Below, one piece after another: positions 1-8,700 of a stretch of DNA of 64,000 nt. Every line of letters begins with the position of its first letter. Position 1 is the stretch's first letter. This stretch comes from an uncultured Pseudomonadota bacterium (lineage in GTDB: Bacteria > Pseudomonadota > Gammaproteobacteria > Methylococcales > Methylomonadaceae). Under the pieces are notes generated by a model. The model saw only the letters and a list, made by a program, of their open reading frames with translations, was not told the DNA's origin and did not search any database. The stretch spans positions 62,001-126,000 of the forward strand of contig CAIXED010000008.1 in assembly GCA_903918375.1 (NCBI GenBank), written 5' to 3'. Made by a program: the position numbers and the translations under genes.

Positions 1-2
1 TT

Positions 3-68
3 TTGCATTTAACCTTAGTCACCTCGGCGTTTGTGATGGGTTACTTAGACAAAATCACCAAACATTGA
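3..68 (+). CDS. C-terminal end of an upstream gene (partial, unidentified)
   Basis: An open frame enters from the left edge and ends at TGA 66-68, giving about 21 residues that end in LDKITKH. The TGA overlaps the ATG of the next gene by one base (TGATG), the usual arrangement of translationally coupled operon genes, which supports both this end and the next start. Too little remains to name the protein. A trp-cluster gene is possible from the neighbouring trpC, but nothing in the residues shows it. Confidence 0.35.
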   Translation: MHLTLVTSAFVMGYLDKITKH

Positions 69-304
69 TGAGCGATTACCTTTTATACGGCACCGAAGGC
101 TGCCATTTATGCGAAGACGCCGAACAATTGCTAGTCGATGCTGGTTTAGCATTTAGCAAACAAGACATCATCGAAGACCCACAATGGCTGCAAAACTATG
201 GCTTATTGATTCCGGTGTTATTCCACAGCGCCAGCCAGCAACAATTAAACTGGCCATTTGATAGCCAAGCCTTGCAGGACTTCATTAAAAACAATCGCCT
301 ATAA
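68..304 (+). CDS. Glutaredoxin-like thiol-disulfide protein (DUF836 type)
   Basis: A 78-residue protein with a thioredoxin-fold opening strand followed by the redox motif GCHLCE near residues 11-16, a CxxC pair placed as in glutaredoxins. The segment LIPVLF near the middle resembles the cis-Pro loop of the fold. The length suits the short DUF836/glutaredoxin-like family. Its physiological partner is unknown. I chose the ATG at 68 rather than the TTG at 65 because it overlaps the preceding stop in TGATG. Its own stop overlaps an in-frame ATG at 304 upstream of trpC (TAATG), so the three genes look like one transcript. The family call is sound, the exact substrate is not known. Confidence 0.8.
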   Translation: MSDYLLYGTEGCHLCEDAEQLLVDAGLAFSKQDIIEDPQWLQNYGLLIPVLFHSASQQQLNWPFDSQALQDFIKNNRL

Positions 305-336
305 TGGCGTCATCTTTTCATTTATCAGCGACTGCT

Positions 337-1146
337 ATGACCGACACACCTGACATCTTAAAAAAAATTCTTGCCACTAAAGCCGAAGAAGTCGCTCGTC
401 GCAAGCCGAATTTACCCTTGAGTTTGCTAGAAGAATTAGCCGGCACCGTACAAGGCCCACGCGGTTTTTACCAAGCCATACAAAGCAAAGCCTCAGCCGG
501 TAAACCAGCGATTATTGCCGAAATTAAAAAAGCTTCACCCAGCCAAGGTGTCATTCGCGAAAACTTTAAACCCATCGACATCGCTCACGATTACGCTTTA
601 AACGGCGCGACTTGTTTATCGGTGCTCACTGATAAATTGTATTTCCAAGGCTCGGAAGCCAATTTGCAAGCTGTGCGCGAAAAATGCCCGTTGCCAGCGA
701 TTCGCAAAGATTTCATGATCGACCCGTATCAAATCCACGAATCGCGTGCTTTAGGCGCTGATTGTGTATTGCTAATCGTTGCAGCCTTAGATGATGTGAT
801 GTTGAAAGAATTAGCCGATACCGCCACTGGCTTGGGCATGGATGTGTTGGTTGAGGTTCATGATGCCGCTGAATTAGAACGGGCTTTAAAGCTGGATACC
901 AAATTAATCGGTATCAACAACCGCAATCTGCGCACTTTTGAAGTAACGTTACAAACTACTTTGGAACTGAAAAACCAAATTCCTGATGACCGTTTAATCG
1001 TCACCGAAAGCGGCATTCATACGCCGGATGATGTGAAATTGATGTTAGAGCAGGGGATTTACAGCTTCTTGGTCGGCGAAGCGTTTATGCGCGCACCGTC
1101 ACCGGGGCAAAAAATGCGTGAGTTGTTTTTTCCTAGAGCTTTTTAA
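337..1146 (+). CDS. trpC: Indole-3-glycerol phosphate synthase
   Basis: TrpC converts carboxyphenylamino-deoxyribulose phosphate to indole-3-glycerol phosphate in cytosolic tryptophan synthesis. The TIM-barrel signature segments occur in order: [13 protein letters not shown] with the catalytic Lys, the LSVLTD strand, IRKDFMID with the second Lys, [19 protein letters not shown] and the phosphate-binding FLVGEAFM end. The length of 269 residues is normal for a monofunctional enzyme. An in-frame ATG at 304 overlaps the preceding stop and would add 11 residues; the ATG at 337 ([12 protein letters not shown]) fits the family start better, but coupling from 304 cannot be excluded. The call is secure. 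Confidence 0.95.
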   Translation: MTDTPDILKKILATKAEEVARRKPNLPLSLLEELAGTVQGPRGFYQAIQSKASAGKPAIIAEIKKASPSQGVIRENFKPIDIAHDYALNGATCLSVLTDKLYFQGSEANLQAVREKCPLPAIRKDFMIDPYQIHESRALGADCVLLIVAALDDVMLKELADTATGLGMDVLVEVHDAAELERALKLDTKLIGINNRNLRTFEVTLQTTLELKNQIPDDRLIVTESGIHTPDDVKLMLEQGIYSFLVGEAFMRAPSPGQKMRELFFPRAF

Positions 1147-1161
1147 ATTTGATTAATGACT

Positions 1162-1202
1162 TAAGCTGTTTATGGTAAATTCCGCATATCATTAACAGCT
1201 TA
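1162..1202. promoter_or_regulatory. 9-bp inverted repeat in the trpC downstream gap
   Basis: TAAGCTGTT at 1162-1170 is exactly inverted as AACAGCTTA at 1194-1202, separated by 23 bases. It lies 16 bases after the trpC stop and 71 bases before the next gene. No T-run follows directly, so it could be a weak terminator arm pair or an operator for the downstream kinase gene. The function is not determined. Confidence 0.35.
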
Positions 1203-1272
1203 TAGTTAGATTTTATTATTTGGATAAGGCGACTAAAGCACTACGCCAATTTTAATCAGATTTACCACCCCA

Positions 1273-2355
1273 ATGTTCGCCTCATCATCACAACTGATCG
1301 TTAAGCATCCAAAGCAATTAACCAAAACTTGGGCACAAAATGTTTTAGCTAATCACTCGCCCAACATTACCGTTTCTGCAGTCAATCTAATTTCAGTTGA
1401 TGTTGGCACCACCAGTCGGATTCATCTGGAAGTCAGCCACGACGGCACCAATGACTTACCTAGACACTGGTTTATTAAACTGCCTTCACTCACTTGGCAA
1501 GCCAGAGCCATTACTGCTTTACCCAGATTGCTCGCTACCGAAGTTTATTTTTATCAGAACCTCATACACCAAGTACCATTAGATACAGCACCGCTATTAA
1601 TGGCAGCTAGCCATTTTGGCATTGGCTCGACCTTGGTACTCGCTGACATTCGTGAAAACGGTGCTCAAGCAGGTAGCGCTGGACAAGCCTTATCTGCCGA
1701 ACAAGCTCATGCAATTATTAGCAAACTAGCTGAATTTCATAGTCGATTCTGGAATCAAAACCAACAAAATCCACCTTATCAAAAATTAGCCGGTCCGATT
1801 CGTCACTTAGAAAACAAGTTGGGCAGCTTGTTTGCAGTACCCTTGATGAAACGCGGCTTGAAAAAAGCAGGAGAGGAGGTTGATAAACAATTACATCAAC
1901 CAGCGATTGCTTACGCTCAACAGCGCAAAAGAATTATGGATCTACTCAATCAAGGCTCACAAACCTTGATTCACCGCGATTGTCACCCAGGCAATTTTTT
2001 CTGGAAAGATAATCAGCCTGGCTTCTTAGATTGGCAATTAGTCAGATTTGGTGAAAGTATCGCTGATGTGGCTTATCTTTTGGCAACAGCTTTAGAGCCT
2101 GAGACTCGCCGTGAATACGAAAAGCCACTGATCCAACACTACTGCCAAAGTTTAAATCAGCACGGTATTAAAGAAGTTAATTTTGAAACACTTTGGCAAC
2201 GTTACCAAATTCACCTTTGCTATCCATTTGAAGCAATGCTGATAACATTGGCCGTTGGTGGCATGATGGAATTGCAAAGTAATTTAACCATGATCCGCCG
2301 CAGCGCTGCCGCGGTAGCCGATCATCAAGTGTTTAAATTATTGCAGGTCGATTAA
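1273..2355 (+). CDS. APH/choline-kinase-like phosphotransferase
   Basis: A 360-residue member of the aminoglycoside phosphotransferase/ecdysteroid-kinase-like fold. The catalytic loop IHRDCHPGNFFW (Brenner HxDxxxxN motif) and the metal-binding FLDWQ segment lie near residues 230-255, followed by FGESIADVAYLLA, typical of the family. Such enzymes transfer the ATP gamma phosphate to a small-molecule hydroxyl; the substrate cannot be read from sequence and antibiotic resistance should not be assumed. The gene stands alone, 126 bases after trpC, and ends at a hairpin shared with a convergent gene. No signal peptide or membrane segment is seen. Confidence 0.8.
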   Translation: MFASSSQLIVKHPKQLTKTWAQNVLANHSPNITVSAVNLISVDVGTTSRIHLEVSHDGTNDLPRHWFIKLPSLTWQARAITALPRLLATEVYFYQNLIHQVPLDTAPLLMAASHFGIGSTLVLADIRENGAQAGSAGQALSAEQAHAIISKLAEFHSRFWNQNQQNPPYQKLAGPIRHLENKLGSLFAVPLMKRGLKKAGEEVDKQLHQPAIAYAQQRKRIMDLLNQGSQTLIHRDCHPGNFFWKDNQPGFLDWQLVRFGESIADVAYLLATALEPETRREYEKPLIQHYCQSLNQHGIKEVNFETLWQRYQIHLCYPFEAMLITLAVGGMMELQSNLTMIRRSAAAVADHQVFKLLQVD

Positions 2356-2356
2356 G

Positions 2357-2385
2357 GCACAAGACGGAATAAATCCGCCTTGTGC
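2357..2385. terminator. Hairpin between convergent genes
   Basis: The arms GCACAAGACGGA (2357-2368) and TCCGCCTTGTGC (2374-2385) pair over 12 positions with one mismatch around a 5-base loop. It sits between two convergent stops. A T-rich stretch follows on the plus strand about ten bases later, so it probably ends transcription of the kinase gene and may serve both directions. Confidence 0.55.
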
Positions 2386-2392
2386 AAGACCA

Positions 2393-2782
2393 TTATTTTT
2401 TAGTCATAAAGAAATAAACCGAAGGGCATTTCAAAACTAATTTGCTGCCCTCTTTTTCGACCGCGGCACAGGTTTCCATTTTTGAACGACCTGACGCTGC
2501 TTGTTTGATTAATTTACCGTTTTCGACACTGTAATTTAATATCGCACGCATTTGATTAACCCGCGCATTGGCATCTTTATCTTCGGTAATTCCTTCCATA
2601 GTGCCATCAGCTCTGAACTCCCAAGTAGTGTTCATGCCGCGAGCATTGCTGCCATCGCTGTTAACCGATTCTTTATCAATCTGCCAAGTGCCCAACAAAT
2701 CCGCTTGAGTCAATGGCACATCAGCCATAACACTTGAAGATAAAAACAACAGTACCGCGCCAAGAAGAGTTTTAGCTTGCAT
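2393..2782 (-). CDS. Secreted lipocalin-like hypothetical protein
   Basis: From the ATG at 2782 the product has 129 residues and starts with a clear Sec signal peptide (MQAKTLLGAVLLFLSSSVMA, cleavage near ADV). The mature part reads LLGTWQIDKES, TTWEFRADGTME and later strand-like segments, resembling lipocalin-like or DUF4488-type small beta barrels that begin with an LxGTW motif. Two cysteines (ETCAAV and LKCPSV) could form a disulfide in the periplasm. The longer frame to 2860 would bury the signal peptide, so I reject it. The function is unknown. It is convergent with the kinase gene. Confidence 0.6.
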   Translation of the reverse strand: MQAKTLLGAVLLFLSSSVMADVPLTQADLLGTWQIDKESVNSDGSNARGMNTTWEFRADGTMEGITEDKDANARVNQMRAILNYSVENGKLIKQAASGRSKMETCAAVEKEGSKLVLKCPSVYFFMTKK

Positions 2783-3083
2783 GAGGAATCCAATAATGGA
2801 GTTAAAAGAGCGGCGATTGTAGCACAGCGCTAAAAGCTGACTTTTAAGGGCTATTTGCAAAATTAGGTTGGAATAAGAAGGTCGACAGCTTTATCATTGA
2901 ATTCGATCAAGTCGTTGGAATTGAGTTTCGGAATATTTCATGGCTTGATTGACTTGTTTCGACCCGTTGCAGCCTGTCATTCAAACTGATTGAATGACGG
3001 CGTTCTAGCCCTAAACAGTCATTGTTTCGTATCATTATTCACAGAAACTATTTAATTACTAGTTACAATTATTAGAGGTTATT
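2783..3083. other. 301-bp gap with a short palindrome
   Basis: The gap separates the divergent starts at 2782 and 3084, so it must hold both promoters. The only clear structure is a perfect 9-bp hairpin, GTCATTCAA at 2976-2984 and TTGAATGAC at 2990-2998. An AGAGGT ribosome-binding site at 3074-3079 decides the TTG start at 3084. No ORF or RNA gene was recognised. Confidence 0.5.
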
Positions 3084-3929
3084 TTGCAGAATAATATTGA
3101 GCACTTAGAAAGACATATTGTCGAAATTTTTCATGACCTGCATCAAATGGAGAGGAAGGTCGTTGACTACCCTAAGGTGAAGCAAAGCGAAGGCACTGAG
3201 TATACAAGTGAAGAGTTGATGGAATATGAAGCAAAGTTCATTTTTCCATTTAAAGACAATGTAGCTGGGTTGCACTTTGCAATTTTGAGCTACCTTGACC
3301 ATCTGAATCTCCCTGACGTCAAAACGGTTTTTAAAAATAACTTTATAAATGGGTTCTCAATTGAAAAGGCGTTATCAGAAACTGTTTTCAATGACTGGGA
3401 TGCACAGGAATACTTAGAGTATTTGGTTAATGTATGTAAATTTCTTAGCGTCTTTCACTTTTACCCATATAAAAAATCCTCTTTTAACATAGACCCAACC
3501 AGCATTAAAATCATTGAACGAGTCTTGAGTAATACAGGGGTTATTATCTCGAGAAAGCCTACAAGGCCTAACAGTGAGGCGCAAGTTTATAAAGCTGTCA
3601 AAGATATTTTTGAACCGATGTTTCCAAGTTGTCGTCATCCGAATGGCAAATTTGTTCGGGCTGCAAAGAATTATGTTCCTGACATATTAATTCCGGAAGT
3701 TAAAGTTGCTATTGAGTATAAATATGCAGAAGATGCACAAAAATTAAATGCAACTATTGAGCAAGTTTATGCTGATGTGGCTGGTTACAAAGGTAATCCG
3801 GATTATAAGTTATTTTATGCAGTGTTTTATGTAACTAAAGATTTCTGGGGACAAGAAAAATTTGAACAAGTTTGGCAAGAGCAGAGCTTTCCTAGTAACT
3901 GGAAAGGCATTTACATAGTAGGAAAATAA
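3084..3929 (+). CDS. Orphan protein with a PD-(D/E)XK nuclease-like C-terminus
   Basis: A 281-residue soluble protein. The N-terminal half is helical without a recognised domain. In the C-terminal third, PDILIPEVKVAIEYKY gives an Asp followed by the ExK pair (E-Y-K) expected of the PD-(D/E)XK nuclease fold, preceded by SEAQVYKAVKDIF, which could supply the first acidic helix. Similar architectures occur in restriction-like and abortive-infection proteins, but no named family is evident. The start is TTG, supported by the AGAGGT site and by the lack of a nearer ATG. The gene looks more AT-rich than its neighbours and is followed by an attC-like sequence, suggesting horizontal acquisition. Nuclease activity is inference. 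Confidence 0.55.
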   Translation: MQNNIEHLERHIVEIFHDLHQMERKVVDYPKVKQSEGTEYTSEELMEYEAKFIFPFKDNVAGLHFAILSYLDHLNLPDVKTVFKNNFINGFSIEKALSETVFNDWDAQEYLEYLVNVCKFLSVFHFYPYKKSSFNIDPTSIKIIERVLSNTGVIISRKPTRPNSEAQVYKAVKDIFEPMFPSCRHPNGKFVRAAKNYVPDILIPEVKVAIEYKYAEDAQKLNATIEQVYADVAGYKGNPDYKLFYAVFYVTKDFWGQEKFEQVWQEQSFPSNWKGIYIVGK

Positions 3930-3932
3930 ATA

Positions 3933-4005
3933 TAACAAGTTGCGGCAATCGGAAAAAACTACTCGCTACGCACGAATCTTCCGGTAAGTAAGGCGTTAGG
4001 AGGCT
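3933..4005 (+). other. Candidate integron attC-like site
   Basis: Starting within a few bases of the preceding stop, the sequence runs TATAACAAGTTGCGGCAATC to AAGGCGTTAGGAGG, with ATCGGAA and TTCCGGT able to pair inside. This mirrors attC sites, which open with TAACAA and close with GGCGTTAG and fold on one strand. The R box GTTAGGA differs by one base from the GTTRRRY consensus. No integrase or second cassette is visible here, so the assignment is tentative. Confidence 0.3.
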
Positions 4006-4104
4006 GCTTTTAGGTGCTTACCTGCTATTGGCGAGAGGATATTGATTGACAGCTCTTGGCCGACTCCTGCCTATCATTAGCACCTAGATATAATGTGGTT
4101 TGAA

Positions 4105-4512
4105 TCACTTAAACAACCTAGGTTGCTCGGTATGATTAACGGACATGAGTAAAGATTTAAAAGTTTTAATCGCTTCTTTTAAAGAAGCCTCAGCAGCGAC
4201 TGAATTACCGTTCTTAATTTCACGCCGCGCATTATTAAGTGCGTTGGAACCGCGTTCTTTTTTTGCTTCAACCGAACACCTTCCCAAGATGTCGCTGGCA
4301 GAGCTTCGCGTGGCATCAACATAATTTTGTGCCTCATCCAGCTTATTCTCAGTCACTGCTTTCAATGCCGCCTCAAGGTTAACAATGGCATCATTAGTCG
4401 CTTCCGTCGTCAACGCAATTTGAGTTTCTGTAACCGCTGCAACGGGATTCGCAGCGCCAAAAAACAGCACTAAAAAACCGACAAGCAAGTATTTTTTTAA
4501 TCTAATGTTCAT
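4105..4512 (-). CDS. Small secreted hypothetical protein
   Basis: The ATG at 4512 gives 135 residues with a signal peptide (MNIRLKKYLLVGFLVLFFGA, cleavage near VAAVTE). The mature part is Ala/Glu/Asn-rich and predicted alpha-helical, with two similar helices (TTEATNDAIVNLEAALKAV and VAAEASLKEAIKTFKSLL) suggestive of a small helical-repeat periplasmic protein. A single Cys lies in ILGRCSVEAKKERG. An AAAGGTAAG site precedes the ATG; the longer frame starting at 4608 would displace the signal peptide. I do not recognise a family. The flanking genes do not suggest a role. Confidence 0.55.
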   Translation of the reverse strand: MNIRLKKYLLVGFLVLFFGAANPVAAVTETQIALTTEATNDAIVNLEAALKAVTENKLDEAQNYVDATRSSASDILGRCSVEAKKERGSNALNNARREIKNGNSVAAEASLKEAIKTFKSLLMSVNHTEQPRLFK

Positions 4513-4662
4513 GTTCTTACCTTTTTCTGTGTTGTTTTTAGCTTTAGAAAAACGAGTATTAGCAGCCCACCCACTTTTGCACAAAACAGCGCAATTAAAA
4601 AACAGCACGGTTCTGATTGACCAACCCTAGAATGCAAATAGCTTTTTAAGCAGCCATTAGAT

Positions 4663-5004
4663 TCAAAGCATTCCCAGTACAGCAGATAAACTTTTTTCCA
4701 CTGCTAACATTTCTTGCTGGGTTAAAGTTGCCAACGGCCCGTCTCCAAAGCGGTTTCTATCCAAAGCTCTTGGTTGATCGGTAATCACTTGGCAAGGTTT
4801 TAATAAACGATCTTTAGCTTCGATAGTGACTCGCCAGATTTTAAAACTGGGATAAATTTGAGTAGATAGCGGTAAAACCACAATCATGGGCGTCATGCTG
4901 GCGATTAGCTCATCAGCTTGGATAATCAATACAGGACGAACTTTACCGATTTCACGGCCACGCCAAGGGTTGAGATTAGCAACCCAAATCTCGCCACGCT
5001 TCAT
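4663..5004 (-). CDS. MazF/PemK-type endoribonuclease toxin
   Basis: From the ATG at 5004 the product has 113 residues and begins MKRGEIWVANLNPWRG, the standard opening of MazF/PemK/ChpB toxins, followed by GKVRPVLIIQ, VVLPLST and CQVITDQPRALDRNRFG, which match the conserved beta-barrel strands and the RNA-binding arginines. Family members cleave single-stranded RNA sequence-specifically. The start overlaps the antitoxin stop by one base (TAATG), so the pair is translationally coupled with the antitoxin first, the normal TA order. An upstream GTG-like start would add four residues. It is a complete, apparently functional toxin. Confidence 0.88.
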   Translation of the reverse strand: MKRGEIWVANLNPWRGREIGKVRPVLIIQADELIASMTPMIVVLPLSTQIYPSFKIWRVTIEAKDRLLKPCQVITDQPRALDRNRFGDGPLATLTQQEMLAVEKSLSAVLGML

Positions 5005-5306
5005 TAGCGCCACCATTTTTCATCAGGATCTATGCCAGCTTCTAATTCGGCAGCGATCACCGCGTTTAAACCTTCATCAACTAAATCATCGGCAAGCGTT
5101 TTTGCATCATTGGCTATGGCAGGATTCGCATAAGCGGTTTGGATTTCAGCCACCATTTGCGTCATAAAGCGTTCTTTTTCTCGTCGCGCTAAATATTCGC
5201 TAATGGCTAATCTGGCGATTTCTGAAGGGGTCTTGCCAACCAGTAATGCCTCAGCTTTCAGATTTGCTTCTATATTGTCCGGCAGACGTAGGCTAATCGC
5301 GGTCAT
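5004..5306 (-). CDS. Ribbon-helix-helix antitoxin of the MazF-like toxin
   Basis: This 100-residue protein starts with MTAISLRLPDNIEANLKAEA and TPSEIARLAISEYL, the beta-helix-helix pattern of a MetJ/Arc/CopG DNA-binding domain (residues 1-45). The C-terminal half is acidic (ELEAGIDPDEKWW near the end), as expected for a toxin-neutralising tail. It probably binds its own promoter upstream of 5306, where an AT-rich stretch lies, and so autoregulates the operon; this is family knowledge, not shown here. It ends with a one-base overlap onto the toxin start. Confidence 0.85.
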   Translation of the reverse strand: MTAISLRLPDNIEANLKAEALLVGKTPSEIARLAISEYLARREKERFMTQMVAEIQTAYANPAIANDAKTLADDLVDEGLNAVIAAELEAGIDPDEKWWR

Positions 5307-5372
5307 AGTATGCTCCAGATAACTTCAATACTGATGACAAATTGTATTACATTATGAATGACAATTTAAACA

Positions 5373-5699
5373 CTAACCCAAATCCACCGCTCTTTCACCG
5401 CTGCTAATCCGACCGCCTTCCAACACGTCAAAAATATAAACCTTACCATCACCATGATTGCCGCTATGAGCGACGCGCATCACGGTTTCAAAAATTTTCT
5501 CGACTAAATGCTCTGGCGCCAATATTTCGATGCGTTTTTTCGGTAAAAACGGTTTGTAATCTTGACTATGCTCGGTGCGTTCGCGACCAAAGCCGTCACA
5601 ATCGATCACGGTCATCCCAGGAAACCCCGGAACTTCCATTAAGGCTATCGTCACTTGACTAAGTTTATGCGGCTGAATGTAAGCGCGTATTTCTTTCAT
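5373..5699 (-). CDS. P-II family protein of the RND metal-efflux operon
   Basis: A 108-residue GlnB/P-II-fold protein with the opening MKEIRAYIQPHKLSQVTIALMEV, then GMTVIDCDGFGRERTEHSQD, KRIEILAPEHLVEKI and the C-terminal GDGKVYIFDVLEGGRISSGE (C loop). The T loop is shorter than in GlnB/GlnK and does not reproduce the usual uridylylated Tyr context, so nitrogen signalling is unlikely. It starts 9 bases after the RND pump gene, so it is co-transcribed. P-II-like proteins are repeatedly found beside CzcA/CusA-type pumps and may sense metals or nucleotides for the efflux system; that role is inferred from context. Confidence 0.8.
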   Translation of the reverse strand: MKEIRAYIQPHKLSQVTIALMEVPGFPGMTVIDCDGFGRERTEHSQDYKPFLPKKRIEILAPEHLVEKIFETVMRVAHSGNHGDGKVYIFDVLEGGRISSGERAVDLG

Positions 5700-5708
5700 A
5701 AAAATCCT

Positions 5709-8700
5709 TTAAGGCTCGTCGGCCTCGGCAAAATAACGGTAAAGCGCGGGTAACAAAGTTAATGTTAACAGTGTGGCCGTGATTAAGCCGCCAATAATCA
5801 CCACCGCAAACGGTTTGGCGGTTTCTGAGCCAACGCTGGTTGATAAAGCAGCGGGGAACAAGCCGAGCATCGCCATCAATGCGGTCATCACCACCGGTCT
5901 TAATCGACTCACCGAGCCATTCACAATCGCATCATGCAATGACTGACCTTCGCGACGTAGTTTATTTAAATTTGAAACTAGAATCACCCCGTTTTGCACC
6001 GCAATCCCAAACAACGCAATAAATCCTACCGCGGCTGAAACGCTCAAGTTAATCCCAGTCGCCAATAAAATCAGCAAACCACCGATCATCGCAAATGGCA
6101 CATTCATTACTATCAGCACCGCGTTTTTGACCGACATAAACGCCCAAAACAACAGCACGAAAATCAACCCTAAACTAATCGGCACGATAACCGCCAAGCG
6201 CTTCATCGCCCGTTGCTGATTTTCAAACTGACCGCTCCACACCACCCGATAACCCAGCGGCAAATCCACTTGCTGCGCCACTTTCTGCTGAGCTTCGGCA
6301 ACAAAACTGCCTTGGTCACGGTTGATTAAATTACATTTAATCGCAATCCGCCGCATATTGTCTTCACGACTAATCCGCGAGGCGCCTTGATTGACACTAA
6401 TCGTCGCCAGTTCTGACAATGGAATCCGCTGTCCATCTGGCGTTTGCACGGTTAAATTTTCCAAACCCGATACCGAGTTACGCGCCTCTTCTTCGTAACG
6501 CAGGGTGATATCAAAACGGCGCTCACCCTCCAGAAATTCCGATGCCGCTTTACCACCCATGCCAATTTCCATTACACGCTCAACATCACTGACATTAATG
6601 CCATAACGCGAAACTTTAGCGCGATCAATATCGACAATCACCTGCGCTAAGCCAGCTTGCTGTTCAGCGGCAACATCGGTTGCGCCGCGAATTGAGGCGA
6701 GAATGTGGGTAATTTGGTTGGCTTTGTCCTGCAACATTTGCAAATCACTACCAAATACTTTGATGGCGATTTCACCTTTAACACCAGAAATGGCTTCTTC
6801 AACGTTATCTTGAATCACCTGCGAGAAGTTGGTCAAAATCCCAGGAAAAATTGCCAGCTCCTTATCCATCGCCTGTACCAATTCATCTTTGTTTTTGTAA
6901 CGCCATTGGTCTTTAGGATTAAGGTCTATCAGCACTTCAAGGTTGTTAAAACCTTTCGGATCGGTGCCGTCTTCGGGGCGACCTAATTGGGTTAACACGG
7001 TTTTAGCTTCGCTAAACTGTTCCAATTTACCGCGCACTTGCCGCTCTAAATCTTTAGCCGTGTTTAAGGAAACCGGCGTTGGCAAGGTAATTGTCAGCCA
7101 GATATTACCTTCATCGAGCTTGGGCATAAATTCAGTGCCGATGAATTTCACCGACATAAAACTCAACACCAAAGCCGACACCGCACCGATAAATACCGCG
7201 CGAGCGTGTCTTAACACCCACTCCAAAATCCGTCGGTAATGCCGCTCCATGGCATCGACTAAAGGATTATGGCGCTCAGCGATTTTCGGCCCTAACAAAT
7301 AAGTCAGCATCGCTGGCACAAAGGTCAGACTGAACAACATCGATGCCACCAAGGCAAAACTCAGGGTATAAGCCATCGGTGAGAAGATTTTGGCTTCGAC
7401 GCGTTGGAAAGTGAAAATCGGTAAAAAGGCGATGATGATAATCGCTTTCGAAAACAGAATAGGCCGCCCCATTTCGGTGGCGGTACTCAGCAAGGATTGC
7501 CGTAAATGGCGAATGTCGGCATTGCGCTGTAAATCCAGCGTCACCTGCACCATCACCGCTTCAACTAATACCACCGCACTATCGACAATAATCCCAAAAT
7601 CAATCGCGCCTAAGGAAATCAAATTGGCAGAAATACCACCTAAATCGACCAAAATAAAGGCAAATAGCAAGGATAAAGGAATAATCAGCGTCACCAGAAA
7701 TGCCGCTAAAAAGCGCTGTAAAAATACCAATAAGATAATCAGAATCAGCACCGCGCCTTCAATCATATTGTGTTCGACGGTGTGTATGGTGTGGCCGACT
7801 AATTCAGTGCGGTCATAAAATGGCGTGATTTTGACGCCCGGCGGTAAGCCAAATTGGTTAAGTTCTTGGATTTTCTCTTTTACACCGCCCAGCACATTAA
7901 CCGCGTCGCGACCTTTAATCAGCAACACAATGCCTTCGACAACATCATCGCGTTGATTCAAACCAACGATACCGGTTCTCGGTTGTGGGCCAATGCTGAC
8001 CTCAGCAACGTCTTTAATTCGCACCGGCACGCCGTCGTAAGTGGTCACTACAATCTCGCCAATTTCATCGACTGATTTTAATAAGCCCACGCCACGCACA
8101 ACCAAAGCCTCGTCGCCATGTTCGATATAACCGCCACCGGTATTGGTATTGTTAGCGGCAATCGCATCAAACACCTGATTCAAGCCAATCCGATAATTTT
8201 TCAGTCGGTCGGGTTTCGCCAACACTTTGTATTCTTTAACGCCGCCGCCATACGACACCACATCGGCCACGCCCTGCACCGAACGTAAACGCGGTTCAAT
8301 CACCCAATCTTGTAAAGCCCGTTGTTCAACTAAGGGCAGGTGTTTGGCATCAATCGTGTAACGCAAAATCTCGCCAACCCCAGTCGATAAAGGCCCCAGT
8401 TGTGGTTTGGTATCGGTGGGAATTTCGGCATTTTGCAGCCGCTCTAAAACTTGCTGCCTTGAGAAATAATCTTCGGCGCTGTCATCGAAAGTTAAAGTCA
8501 CCACCGACAAGCCAAAAATCGATACCGAGCGCATATTCATCAAATGCGGCAAGCCATTCATTACCCGCTCAATCGGCAATGAAACTTGCTTTTCAACTTC
8601 CTCTGGCGCTTGTCCGGGATATTGGGTGACGACTTGCACAAACACATTTTGCACATCGGGAAAGGCTTGTACTGGCAAGTTTTCAAAAGCAATGATGCCC

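Noticed and set aside
1273-2355. Aminoglycoside resistance gene
   Set aside because: The catalytic loop is general to the APH/choline kinase fold; nothing indicates an antibiotic substrate and no resistance context is nearby.
7390-7818. 142-codon plus-strand frame inside the RND pump gene
   Set aside because: It lies wholly opposite a well-conserved czcA-type frame, has no ribosome-binding site and resembles no protein; an antisense shadow.
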